Source: Streptomyces sp. STR69 (GTDB lineage: Bacteria; Actinomycetota; Actinomycetes; Streptomycetales; Streptomycetaceae). Taken from it: a stretch of 64,000 nt of DNA. Positions 17,585 through 24,874 of this stretch are shown here, piece after piece. Position 1 is the stretch's first letter. Each line of letters opens with the position of its first letter. The position numbers and the translations under genes were made by a program. The stretch is taken from assembly GCF_024519455.1 (NCBI RefSeq), contig NZ_JALJRY010000001.1, positions 74,972 through 138,971 on the forward strand, given 5' to 3'. Below the pieces are notes generated by a model. The model saw nothing but the letters and a program-made list of their open reading frames with translations. It did no database searches and was not told where the DNA came from.

Positions 17585-17722
17585 GTCATTGGCTTGGCTA
17601 CCCTGCGGAACCTTGCGATCAACACGCTCCGCGACGCCGGACACAGCAACAACGCTGCCGGCCTACGCCACACCTCCTACGAGCCCTTCACCGGCCCGCT
17701 CGCCCTCCTGGGCATCGCCTGA
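17585..17722 (+). pseudogene. Transposase C-terminal relic, copy 1
   Basis: About 45 codons ending in a stop encode a transposase tail (ATLRNLAINTLRDAGHSN..., then ...FTGPLALLGIA). It resembles the C-terminus of ISAs1-like (DDE) transposases common in Streptomyces. No N-terminal part or terminal inverted repeats are visible. A second, more decayed copy of the same tail, in the same direction, lies at 21411-21537, and the cargo genes lie between the two. Confidence 0.75.
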
Positions 17723-17820
17723 CCAGCGACGCTCACAAGACCAAGAGGCTTTGTAACGCCCTGTACATCACCGACGCCCGACCTCGGGCGGCCTGACCTT
17801 CAGGCGCGTAGGCTGATTCG

Positions 17821-18753
17821 GTGATCGTGAAGGAATCGTTCAACTTCCGCCGGACCGTGCCGTATGTGCGATTCGATCTGCTGCTTGCCGCGATCAGCGC
17901 CACTGCGGCGTACCTGCTGGTCGACGTCGCCGAAATCTCCTGGCTCGCGCTGCCGTCTTTGGTCGCCACTGTTCTTGGTACCGCTCTGGCCATCCTGCTC
18001 GCGTTCCGCGCCAATACCGCCTACCAGCGCTGGTGGGAAGCAAGCACCATCTGGGCCCAGATCACTGGTCTGTCGCGCACCCTGATCCGGGTCGCCCGGT
18101 CTCTCACCGATGCCAAGGTCGCCCAGGGGTCCGTCGCATCCGACGCCGTCCACGCCTGGCAACGTGACCTGGCCGTCCGCCAGGCAGCCTGGGCTCACAG
18201 CCTGGCCCGGAAGCTGCGCCAACAGGACGCCACGGCCGAGCTCACCCGCCTCCTGCCGGCTGACGAGGCGGGCCTTGTCCTCGCCGCCGACAATGGGCCC
18301 GCCGTCCTGGCCCGGTTGCAGAGCCAGGCCATCTTCCGAGGCTATGCCGCCGGAATCCTCGCCGGTCTGGACAACTTCCAGTTGGAGACCGCTTTGGCCG
18401 GACTGTCCGTCCAGCAGGCACTCGCGGAACGCATGAGCGCAACCCCGATCCCCCGGCCGCACGACTACCTCAGTCGTGTGTTCGTCCACTGCTATGTCGT
18501 GGTTTTCCCGTTCGCGACTATCAGCGTCGTACCCGCCCACCAGTGGCTGGTGATTCCCACCACGCTCCTGATCGCCTTGTACTTCCGGCTGATCGAACGG
18601 GTTGGCGCCGCCAACGAGGAACCGTTCGCCAACCGCGTCCAGGATGTTCCCATCACGGCCCTGGCCATCAACCTCGAACGTGACCTGCTTGAGCTCGTCG
18701 ACGTCCCGGATCGCCCGGCCAAAGCCGTGCCCGTCGACGGATACCTCTGGTGA
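17821..18753 (+). CDS. Bestrophin-family ion channel
   Basis: 310 residues from GTG. It shows the bestrophin/RFP-TM pattern: an N-terminal FNFRRTVPYVRFDLL, paired membrane helices at about 17-65, the cytosolic FRANTAYQRWWEAS signature near residue 62-75 and further helices near 225-255. Bacterial bestrophins are pentameric ion channels; selectivity (anion or cation) cannot be read here. First cargo gene of the element, with no mobilization role. Length matches the family. Confidence 0.88.
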   Translation: MIVKESFNFRRTVPYVRFDLLLAAISATAAYLLVDVAEISWLALPSLVATVLGTALAILLAFRANTAYQRWWEASTIWAQITGLSRTLIRVARSLTDAKVAQGSVASDAVHAWQRDLAVRQAAWAHSLARKLRQQDATAELTRLLPADEAGLVLAADNGPAVLARLQSQAIFRGYAAGILAGLDNFQLETALAGLSVQQALAERMSATPIPRPHDYLSRVFVHCYVVVFPFATISVVPAHQWLVIPTTLLIALYFRLIERVGAANEEPFANRVQDVPITALAINLERDLLELVDVPDRPAKAVPVDGYLW

Positions 18754-19041
18754 TGGTGAACCACCGCTCGGTCCTGCTGGCCCACACCGGATGCGGCCGC
18801 TGGCCGGAGACGCCGCCCACAGTCTCGGACCTCTCGCATTCCCGGCCCTGGACCGCGGCAGAACCCAATTCCGGTCCCTGAGGGGCGATCCAGACCCCGA
18901 CTTGCGGGCACCGGTGGGGGCGGTTCTCATGGTGTGGGGTGCGTTCGCAGTCCCGGGGAGGCGTGTCGGCGACTACGGAGTGTCTCCTGCAGAACTTGGG
19001 AATCGTGAGTTCTGGGTGGCCATCGACCACTGGAGGTAGAG
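18754..19041. other. Intergenic stretch within the cargo
   Basis: 288 bp between the bestrophin and VOC genes. A weak open frame crosses it but lacks a ribosome binding site and resembles nothing. Only the VOC ribosome binding site (GGAGGTAG ahead of 19042) is recognisable. Confidence 0.4.
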
Positions 19042-19542
19042 ATGGGCAGCGTGGAATCGGGACCCGCCGGAAGCACCGGAACGCCTCCGGTGCAAGCCGG
19101 TGAGATGCGACTAGAAGTCGTGATGTTGCCGATCTCCGATGTTGACCGGGCCACGCGGTTCTACGGATCGCTCGGCTGGCGCCTGGATGCCGACCTGGCC
19201 GTCGAAGCGGGCTACCGGGTGGTGCAGTTCACCCCGCCGGGTTCCCTGTGCTCGATCATCTTCGGCGAGGGCGTGACCTCGGCCCCGTCCGGCTCGGCAC
19301 AGGGACTGCAGCTCTCCGTGTACGACATCGACACGGCCCGGGCGGATCTCGTCGAACGCGGAGTGGACGTGAGCGAGGTGTTCCACGACATCACGGGCGT
19401 CTTCCACCACGCCGGGACCCGGGGACGCGTGGAGGGACCGGCTCCCGAGCACGCGGACTACGGTTCCTTCGTGTCGTTCAGTGACCCGGACGGCAACGGC
19501 TGGTTGCTCCAGGAGATCAAGACGCGCCTGCCCGGCCGCTGA
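19042..19542 (+). CDS. VOC-family (glyoxalase/dioxygenase-like) protein
   Basis: 166 residues with a single vicinal-oxygen-chelate domain: MLPISDVDRATRFYGSLGW near residue 30 and the closing SFSDPDGNGWLLQEI near 145. Such proteins are metal-dependent lyases or dioxygenases, or resistance proteins. Substrate unknown. It heads a probable cargo operon with the SDR and crotonase genes in the same direction. GGAGGT lies 7 bases before the ATG. Confidence 0.85.
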   Translation: MGSVESGPAGSTGTPPVQAGEMRLEVVMLPISDVDRATRFYGSLGWRLDADLAVEAGYRVVQFTPPGSLCSIIFGEGVTSAPSGSAQGLQLSVYDIDTARADLVERGVDVSEVFHDITGVFHHAGTRGRVEGPAPEHADYGSFVSFSDPDGNGWLLQEIKTRLPGR

Positions 19543-19555
19543 CAAGGACAGGCCG

Positions 19556-19654
19556 ATGCCCACGACATACGACTGCACGGACGATCGCGTGGCGGCCCTG
19601 CGCCGGGCGGTCGAAGCTCGCAGGACCATGGCCAAGGCACAGTGCAGGTCCTAA
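19556..19654 (+). CDS. Very short ORF between VOC and SDR genes
   Basis: A 32-codon frame starting at ATG 19556, preceded by AAGGACA, ending TAA. It encodes an Arg/Ala-rich peptide (...VAALRRAVEARRTM...) resembling no family I know. It could be a truncated remnant or a leader peptide for the SDR gene. Weak evidence. Confidence 0.25.
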   Translation: MPTTYDCTDDRVAALRRAVEARRTMAKAQCRS

Positions 19655-19755
19655 AGCGGTCTGCGTGGCGCGTTCTCCGCGCGGTGCGGGAGGCGTCGAA
19701 AGGCTGCCGACACGAGCGGCCACCCGACACCGGGATGTATAGGAGGAGTTCGGCA

Positions 19756-20496
19756 GTGACAATCCCAGCGCGCAAGCCCGAACTGCTCGGCCAGACCGTC
19801 ATTGTCATCGGCGGTAGCGCCGGCATCGGGCTGGAGACGGCCAAGCGTGCCCGGACCGAGGGCGCCGAGCTCATCCTTGTCGGCCGCGATCCCGGCCGAC
19901 TGGAGCGCGCGGCCACAGAGCTCGGCACGCAGCGCACCGAGGCGTTCGACGCAACCGATCCCACGGCCTTGGCGAGGTTCTTCCAAGACCTGCCGGCCCC
20001 GGTCGACCACGTGATGGTGACGGCCGGCGCCCCGAGCTACGGGCCGCTGCTCGAAATGAGCACCGCAGAGGTACGGGACGCGATCAGTGATCACGCAGTG
20101 CTGGAACTCGAAGTCGCGCGCAACGCCGTCGGCCGGGTGAGACCCGGAGGCAGCCTGGTGTTCATGGGCGGCACCGGAGCACGGCGCGTCGGCCGAGGTC
20201 TCGGGGCCGCCTCCGCCGCCACCAACGCACTGCCTCCGTTCACCGCAGCCCTCGCACTCGAACTCGCACCGGTACGCGTCAACCTCGTCGCGGCCGGATT
20301 CGTCGACACTCCGCTCTCGGCCTCCCTGCTGGGCGACCGGATCGAGGAACGCCGCGCCGAGCTGCGCGCGACCTTGCCGATCGGCCGCGTCGTCGGACCG
20401 GCGGACGTTGCAGCGCTGGCCGTCCACCTCATGGTCAATACGGCGTTGACCGGCGCGACATACGACATCGACGGCGGGCAGCAGTTCGTCTCCTGA
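19756..20496 (+). CDS. SDR-fold oxidoreductase lacking the usual Tyr-Lys pair
   Basis: 246 residues from the GTG at 19756, which has AGGAGGAG upstream. The Rossmann motif is clear (VIVIGGSAGIGLETA near residues 15-28), as is a C-terminal YDIDGGQQF typical of classical SDRs. The expected YxxxK active site near residue 150 is missing: the stretch after GGTGARR reads LGAASAATNALPPF with no Tyr or Lys. It may be a divergent SDR subfamily or a non-catalytic paralogue. Cargo gene, followed 28 bp later by a crotonase. Confidence 0.85.
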   Translation: MTIPARKPELLGQTVIVIGGSAGIGLETAKRARTEGAELILVGRDPGRLERAATELGTQRTEAFDATDPTALARFFQDLPAPVDHVMVTAGAPSYGPLLEMSTAEVRDAISDHAVLELEVARNAVGRVRPGGSLVFMGGTGARRVGRGLGAASAATNALPPFTAALALELAPVRVNLVAAGFVDTPLSASLLGDRIEERRAELRATLPIGRVVGPADVAALAVHLMVNTALTGATYDIDGGQQFVS

Positions 20497-20524
20497 CGAA
20501 CAAACCAAGACCAACGGAGCCGAC

Positions 20525-21352
20525 ATGACCGCAGAGCAGTTTCACGTCACCGAAGTCTCCCCCTCCTATTGGCGCGTGACGTTCGACAACGGCCCGGTCA
20601 ACCTGCTGGACCCGGACACGCTCGACCAGCTCGGCGCGCTCGTCGAACGCATCGAGACCAACCCGCACCTCACCGTGGTCGTCTTCCGCAGCGACACCCC
20701 CGGCTACTTCATGGCCCACTGGGACTTCAAGGCCGACAACGCCCGGGTGGCGGGGATGCGTCCGGGACCGACCGGCCTGCACCCGTATCTGGACAACTTC
20801 GTACGGCTCAGCAAGCTTCCGGCGGCGACGATCTCCGAGATCCGCGGCCGTACCCGCGGCGCGGGCAGCGAGTTCGTGCTCGCCACCGACATCCGCTTCG
20901 CTTCCGAGAAGGCGGTCCTCGGCCAGTTCGAGGTCGGTGTCGGTACCGTCCCCGGCGGCGGACCTATGGCCCGACTCGGACGGCTGGTCGGCCGGGGCCG
21001 CGCCCTGGAGATCCTGCTCGGCGGCGACGACATTCCCGCCGACCTCGCCGCCCAGTACGGCTACGTCAACCGCCTCATCCCGGATGCCGAGATCGAGGAC
21101 TTCACCGACACGTTCGCGCGCCGCATCGCAGCCTTCGACAAGGTGGCCATCACCGGAATCAAGAAACTGGTCGATGTGGCCACCCTGCCCGAGGACAGCG
21201 AATTCGTGCCCGGCCTCCAGGCGTACTTCTCCACCGCCGGCCGCCCGGAACACCGGCCATTCGTCCAACGCCTGCTGGAGAACGGCCTGCAGCAGCCCGA
21301 CGGCATCGAGACCGACCTCGGCACCGCGATCGGGCGGCTGCGGCAGCCGTGA
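20525..21352 (+). CDS. Enoyl-CoA hydratase/isomerase-family protein
   Basis: 275 residues with the crotonase fold: NGPVNLLDPDTL near the N-terminus, then EIRGRTRGAGSEFVLATDIRFAS near residues 100-122, the oxyanion-hole region. The usual first oxyanion-hole motif is replaced by DTPGYFMAHWDF. Possible acyl-CoA hydratase, isomerase or hydrolase; substrate unknown. It is the last gene of the cargo and ends next to the second transposase relic. Confidence 0.85.
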   Translation: MTAEQFHVTEVSPSYWRVTFDNGPVNLLDPDTLDQLGALVERIETNPHLTVVVFRSDTPGYFMAHWDFKADNARVAGMRPGPTGLHPYLDNFVRLSKLPAATISEIRGRTRGAGSEFVLATDIRFASEKAVLGQFEVGVGTVPGGGPMARLGRLVGRGRALEILLGGDDIPADLAAQYGYVNRLIPDAEIEDFTDTFARRIAAFDKVAITGIKKLVDVATLPEDSEFVPGLQAYFSTAGRPEHRPFVQRLLENGLQQPDGIETDLGTAIGRLRQP

Positions 21353-21410
21353 CACCCCCTACCGCGAGGACGCCTCCAAGGTCCGCCACCGGACGCGGAC
21401 CAGAGAACAC

Positions 21411-21537
21411 GACCGCCCTGCGCAACCTGGCGATCAACACCCCCGGCGAACCACGGCCACTACAGCATCGCCGCCGGACTCCGCCACGTTTCCTACAAGC
21501 CCTTCACGCGCCCCTGGACCTCCTGCAGATCCCCTGA
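21411..21537 (+). pseudogene. Transposase C-terminal relic, copy 2 (frameshifted)
   Basis: The first frame reads TALRNLAINT and then shifts. Moving one base gives a stretch ending AAGLRHVSYKPFTRP, after which another shift restores PLDLL. Together these rebuild the tail seen in copy 1. It is decayed by at least two frameshifts. It lies about 180 bp inside the right attachment site. Confidence 0.7.
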
Positions 21538-21704
21538 GCAGCAGCGCAGCACGATCACCAGGACTTTGAATCAGCCCTGGTCCGCACACAGTCCGCAAGA
21601 CACCCGCCAAAGACCGTCGCACCCCATCGCCACCAATCACCAAAAGGCCAGGTCAGCGCCCCACAGGAAAGATCCTCGCAGGTCACCGACCCGGCCCATT
21701 ACTA

Positions 21705-21719
21705 GGAGACCAAGAAGGC
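21705..21719 (+). repeat. Right attachment site of the element
   Basis: Second copy of GGAGACCAAGAAGGC, followed by CTGA as in the end of sodN. The sequence beyond it (21720 onward) reads as the original sodN 3' flank and leads to a strong hairpin at 21779. Confidence 0.85.
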
Positions 21720-21778
21720 CTGACACCCAGTCGGCCCGGCCCGACCGGCGATCGGTGCACCATCGCAGGTCAATAGGC

Positions 21779-21824
21779 ACGAGGAAGGGGCTCTGCCGGT
21801 TCGCCGGCGGGGCCCCTTCCTCGT
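21779..21824 (+). terminator. Strong hairpin, probable displaced sodN terminator
   Basis: ACGAGGAAGGGGC (21779-21791) pairs perfectly over 13 bp with GCCCCTTCCTCGT (21812-21824). The loop contains its own CCGG-TTCG-CCGG hairpin. No gene of the element ends here; the nearest upstream chromosomal gene end, without the element, would be sodN, 60 bp before. I infer this is sodN's own terminator, separated from the gene by the integration. Confidence 0.7.
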
Positions 21825-21973
21825 ACGGCACTTCCGACCGCTGTCATCGAGGACGACGCCGTGCACGCACAGGTGATCGAACTGATGCGCACGCACGGGC
21901 GTCCGGTGCTCGACTTCTTCCCGCGGTAGCCGTACCAGCCCCCGGCGGCCGCCGCCGTGCCATCCTTGACCCC

Positions 21974-22384
21974 GTGAATCGCGAAGACCTCGTACGGCTG
22001 CGCCAGGCCCGCGACCGGATGAACCGCGAGTACGCCGAGCCGCTCGACATGGCCTCGATCGCGCGGACCGCGCTGATGTCGCCGGGCCACTTCCAGCGGA
22101 GCTTCCGCGCCGCGTACGGGGAGACGCCGTACAGCTATCTCATGACCCGGCGGATCGAGCGGGCGAAGGCGTTGCTGCGGCGCGGCGACCTCAGCGTGAC
22201 GGAGGTGTGCATGGCCGTCGGCTGTACCTCGCTCGGTTCCTTCAGCTCCCGCTTCACCGAACTGGTCGGCGAGACCCCCAGCGCCTACCGCGCCCGCTCC
22301 CACGAGGCCGGCGCGGTGATCCCGTCCTGCGTGGCCCGCACTTTCACCCGCCCGAACCGGGCGGGACCGCCCCTCCGGCCCTAG
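21974..22384 (+). CDS. AraC-family transcriptional regulator (short)
   Basis: 136 residues from GTG. Almost the whole protein is an AraC/XylS double HTH (MASIARTALMSPGHFQRSFR near 25, then the second HTH SVTEVCMAVGCTSLGSFSSRF near 75). It has no N-terminal effector domain. It ends 10 bp before a VOC gene in the same direction, so co-transcription is likely and the VOC protein may be its target or partner. A further short frame at about 21820-21929 upstream is not convincing as a gene. Confidence 0.88.
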   Translation: MNREDLVRLRQARDRMNREYAEPLDMASIARTALMSPGHFQRSFRAAYGETPYSYLMTRRIERAKALLRRGDLSVTEVCMAVGCTSLGSFSSRFTELVGETPSAYRARSHEAGAVIPSCVARTFTRPNRAGPPLRP

Positions 22385-22394
22385 CCTGTGCTGC

Positions 22395-22811
22395 ATGGAT
22401 CTCAAACTCCGTCAGTGCTTCATCGCCGTCGACGACCACGACAAGGCCCTCGCCTTCTACTGCGACGTGCTGGAGCTGGAAATCCGTAACGACGTCGGTT
22501 TCGAGGGCATGCGGTGGGTGACCGTGGGGTCGCCGCTGCAGCCGGACGTGGAGATCGTGCTGGAGCCGCCGGCCGCGAACCCGGACGCCTCCCCCGCCGA
22601 CAAGCAGGCCATGGCCGAACTGCTCGCCAAGGGCACCCTGCGCGGGGTCAACTTCACCACCGCCGACTGCGACGCCCTCTACGCCCGCGTCCAGGAGTCC
22701 GGTGCCGAGGTGGTCCAGGAACCGACGGACCAGCCGTACGGTGTCCGCGACTGCGCGTTCCGGGACCCGGCCGGAAACATGCTGCGGTTCATGGAGCGAA
22801 GCGGGGAGTGA
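22395..22811 (+). CDS. VOC-family protein
   Basis: 138 residues, one glyoxalase-like domain (RQCFIAVDDHDKALAFYCDV near the start; RDCAFRDPAGNMLRFME at the end). The family includes dioxygenases and glyoxalases; substrate unknown. The arrangement AraC regulator then VOC protein suggests a small regulated module. Confidence 0.87.
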   Translation: MDLKLRQCFIAVDDHDKALAFYCDVLELEIRNDVGFEGMRWVTVGSPLQPDVEIVLEPPAANPDASPADKQAMAELLAKGTLRGVNFTTADCDALYARVQESGAEVVQEPTDQPYGVRDCAFRDPAGNMLRFMERSGE

Positions 22812-22855
22812 ATATCCCGGAGGGCCGACCGCGCCCTCCGGCTTACGATCACGCC

Positions 22856-23620
22856 ATGAGCACCCCCGCCGGCATCCGCTGGACCTACGCCTTCGTCGAC
22901 CGCCCGCTCGCGCTCCTCGACCCCGCCCGCGACTTCTGGACGGCCGTCACGGACACCCGGCTGTCCGAACCGCGCGGTGAGGACGGGGAGTTCGTCACCC
23001 TCGTGGCGGAGGGGGCCGACGCCTGCGTGAAGGTCCAGGGGGTCGCGTCGGGCCCGGGCGGGGCTCATCTCGACTTCTCCGTCGAGGACGTGCCGGCGTT
23101 CGTGGCGTCCGCGCTGGCGCTCGGCGCGGACACCGTCGCCGAGCACGGGCACGAGCACGGCGGCTGGGCCGTACTCCGGTCCCCCGCAGGGCAGTTGTTC
23201 TGCGCGGCCCCCTGGCACGGCGAGTCCGTACGGCCGCCCGTCGTGGACGGCAGCCGCCTCGACCAGGTGTCCCTCGACATCGGACCCGGCTCCTACGACG
23301 CCGAAGTCGCCTTCTGGAGCGCCCTGTTGCCCGAGTGGGCGTCGCTGCGCGGTGCGCTCCCGGAGTTCCATGTGCTCAAGCCCCCGCCCGGCCTGCCGAT
23401 CCGGATCCTGCTCCAGCGTCTCGGCGAGGAGCGCCCCGCCTCCGCCCATCTCGACCTGGCCTGCGCGGACATCGACACGGTGAAGGAACGGCACGAGCGG
23501 CTGGGCGCGACCGCCGTGTCCCACGGCACGCACTGGACCGTGATGCGCGACCCGGCGGGCGGTGTCTACTGCCTGACCGGCCGCGACCCGGAGACCGGCG
23601 GGCTGCCCAGCCGCCCCTAG
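22856..23620 (+). CDS. Two-domain VOC-family protein
   Basis: 254 residues from the ATG at 22856. Two VOC-like halves are seen (about 5-120 and 130-245); both end in a glyoxalase-like strand (AVLRSPAGQLFCAAPW; TVMRDPAGGVYCLTG). Likely a glyoxalase-like hydrolase-type protein. It follows the previous VOC gene by 44 bp in the same direction. Confidence 0.85.
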   Translation: MSTPAGIRWTYAFVDRPLALLDPARDFWTAVTDTRLSEPRGEDGEFVTLVAEGADACVKVQGVASGPGGAHLDFSVEDVPAFVASALALGADTVAEHGHEHGGWAVLRSPAGQLFCAAPWHGESVRPPVVDGSRLDQVSLDIGPGSYDAEVAFWSALLPEWASLRGALPEFHVLKPPPGLPIRILLQRLGEERPASAHLDLACADIDTVKERHERLGATAVSHGTHWTVMRDPAGGVYCLTGRDPETGGLPSRP

Positions 23621-23624
23621 CGAC

Positions 23625-23981
23625 TCATCCCGCCCACGCCTCCACGCCGACCACCGCGTCCACCGGAATCGGCCCGTAGATGTGCGGGAACTCCTCGCCG
23701 CCCGGCTCCGGCGCCTCGTACTTCAGCGGTGCGCCGAGCCGTTCCGGGTCCACCTCCAGGACCACCAGGTCGTCAGGGCCGTCGTAGGAGCCGTACAAGA
23801 AGGCTGCCACGCGCGGGAGTTGGGCGCGGGTCGAGCAGTGGATGAAGCCCTCCTCCTGGAGGGTGCGGCCACGGGTCGACCACTCGTAGGCGCCGCGCTC
23901 GCGGGCCGCGTCCCAGAGGGCGCGCTCGGTGATGTGGAGGACGGTGACGGCGGTGGGTTCGTTTTCGGACATGGGCCCCAC
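23625..23981 (-). CDS. DUF952 protein
   Basis: 118 residues (or 115 if the inner ATG is used). The sequence shows the DUF952 pattern: VLHITERALWDAARERG near the start, then GFIHCSTRAQLPRVAAFLYG, which holds the conserved FIHCS motif. DUF952 proteins are small, of unknown function, and distantly ADP-ribosyltransferase-like. It ends 5 bp from the converging VOC gene. GTG at 23981 is favoured by a GAGG upstream. Confidence 0.85.
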   Translation of the reverse strand: MGPMSENEPTAVTVLHITERALWDAARERGAYEWSTRGRTLQEEGFIHCSTRAQLPRVAAFLYGSYDGPDDLVVLEVDPERLGAPLKYEAPEPGGEEFPHIYGPIPVDAVVGVEAWAG

Positions 23982-23982
23982 G

Positions 23983-24579
23983 CTACGACCTCGGTTCGCG
24001 CCACATCGGGTACATGCGCGGGCCGTCCGGAAGATCGAGGGCGGTGTCGGTGAAGGCGTAGCCGAGCCGCTCGTACAGCTTGGTGCTGCGCTCGCTGCTC
24101 GCCTCCAGGTACGCGGGCAGGCCCTCGCGGTCGCAGCGCTCCAGGACGTGCCGGATCAGCGCGGCGCCGAGGCCCTCGCCCTGCCGGCCCGGTGCCACGG
24201 CGATCATCCACAGGTACTCGTGGGCCCGGCCGGTGGGATGCCCCTCCTCCATGAGCCGGACGATCGTCTCGACCCGCTCGTTGTCCGGATCCACGAACTC
24301 CCGCAGCGCCACGGCCTCGTCCTCGCCGTCCGCCGCGTGCGCCTCCGGCGGCATGGACAGCCACAGCGCGCAGGCCGCGCCGTCCTCGGCCAGGTCGATA
24401 CGGCCGTCGGCGAACACGGCATCCGTGAAAGCGGCCATCAGTCTGTGGTGGGTCGCACGACGGTACTCGGCGTCGGGGAAGATCCAGCCGCTCACCGGAT
24501 CGTCCTGGAACGCGTCGTCCAGCAGTCGGACGACCAGCTCCCGGTCGTCCTCGCCGGCCGCCCGTATCGCCACGCCCAT
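23983..24579 (-). CDS. GNAT-family N-acetyltransferase
   Basis: 198 residues from the ATG at 24579 (AGGGGCGGG upstream). The acetyl-CoA-binding motif A is clear: YLWMIAVAPGRQGEGLGAALI near residues 120-142, then LEASSERSTKLYERLGY. Substrate unknown. The start of the DUF952 gene lies only 1 bp after its stop, so the two form an operon. Confidence 0.88.
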   Translation of the reverse strand: MGVAIRAAGEDDRELVVRLLDDAFQDDPVSGWIFPDAEYRRATHHRLMAAFTDAVFADGRIDLAEDGAACALWLSMPPEAHAADGEDEAVALREFVDPDNERVETIVRLMEEGHPTGRAHEYLWMIAVAPGRQGEGLGAALIRHVLERCDREGLPAYLEASSERSTKLYERLGYAFTDTALDLPDGPRMYPMWREPRS

Positions 24580-24664
24580 GTCCCGCCCCTTAGCTCTCAA
24601 CCACCGTCACCTGAACGGGTGTTGAGACTAACGGTACTCACGGGCGAGTGAGCCGAAGGGGCGC

Positions 24665-24732
24665 GCCTGTGTCGAGAGTTCGAGCGCGCGGAGGCCCGAA
24701 GGGTCGAGCACGGTCGGACTCTCGACACAGGC
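24665..24732. repeat. 15-bp inverted repeat in the intergenic region
   Basis: GCCTGTGTCGAGAGT (24665-24679) is repeated inverted at 24718-24732 with a 38-base spacer. It lies between the GNAT promoter and the terminator of the prenyl synthase gene. It may be an additional transcription stop or an operator; I cannot tell which. Confidence 0.5.
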
Positions 24733-24760
24733 TTTGGCGCCCCGGAGGCGAACCGAGCCT

Positions 24761-24790
24761 CAAAAAAGGGGTGCGCGGGCCCCGCGCACC
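24761..24790 (-). terminator. Rho-independent terminator of the prenyl synthase operon
   Basis: GGTGCGCGG (24770-24778) and CCGCGCACC (24782-24790) form a perfect 9-bp stem with a 3-base loop. On the minus strand the stem is followed by CCTTTTTT, a textbook terminator. It is about 85 bp beyond the prenyl synthase stop. Confidence 0.88.
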
Positions 24791-24874
24791 GTGGGGATGC
24801 GCGGGACCCGCCGGTCCGGAGCCCGGTGGCCGTGCGGAGTCAGGGCCGCACGGTTCCCGAGGGCTCCGGAGTCT

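Larger units (their letters stand above)
10994..21719. mobile_element. Integrative mobilizable element in the 3' end of sodN
   Basis: A 10.7 kb insertion bounded by direct repeats GGAGACCAAGAAGGC at 10994-11008 (inside sodN) and 21705-21719. The integrase gene abuts the left repeat. Then come an XRE regulator, an excisionase, a DUF3631 ATPase, an oriT-like region, MobC, a relaxase and a four-gene cargo. The probable sodN terminator sits just outside the right repeat. No FtsK/TraB translocase or type IV secretion genes are present, so transfer would need a helper. Insertion restores the sodN reading frame, so the host gene stays functional. Confidence 0.88.

Noticed and set aside
18602..19039. 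145-codon open frame in the gap after the bestrophin gene
   Set aside because: It overlaps the bestrophin 3' end, lacks a start signal and encodes no recognisable domain.
21820..21929. Short frame ending in ...VLDFFPR just after the sodN terminator
   Set aside because: It overlaps the terminator hairpin, has no start signal and resembles nothing certain; possibly a relic.
24665..24732. IS-type terminal inverted repeats around 24665-24732
   Set aside because: The arms enclose only 38 bases with no transposase, so this is a hairpin, not an insertion sequence.
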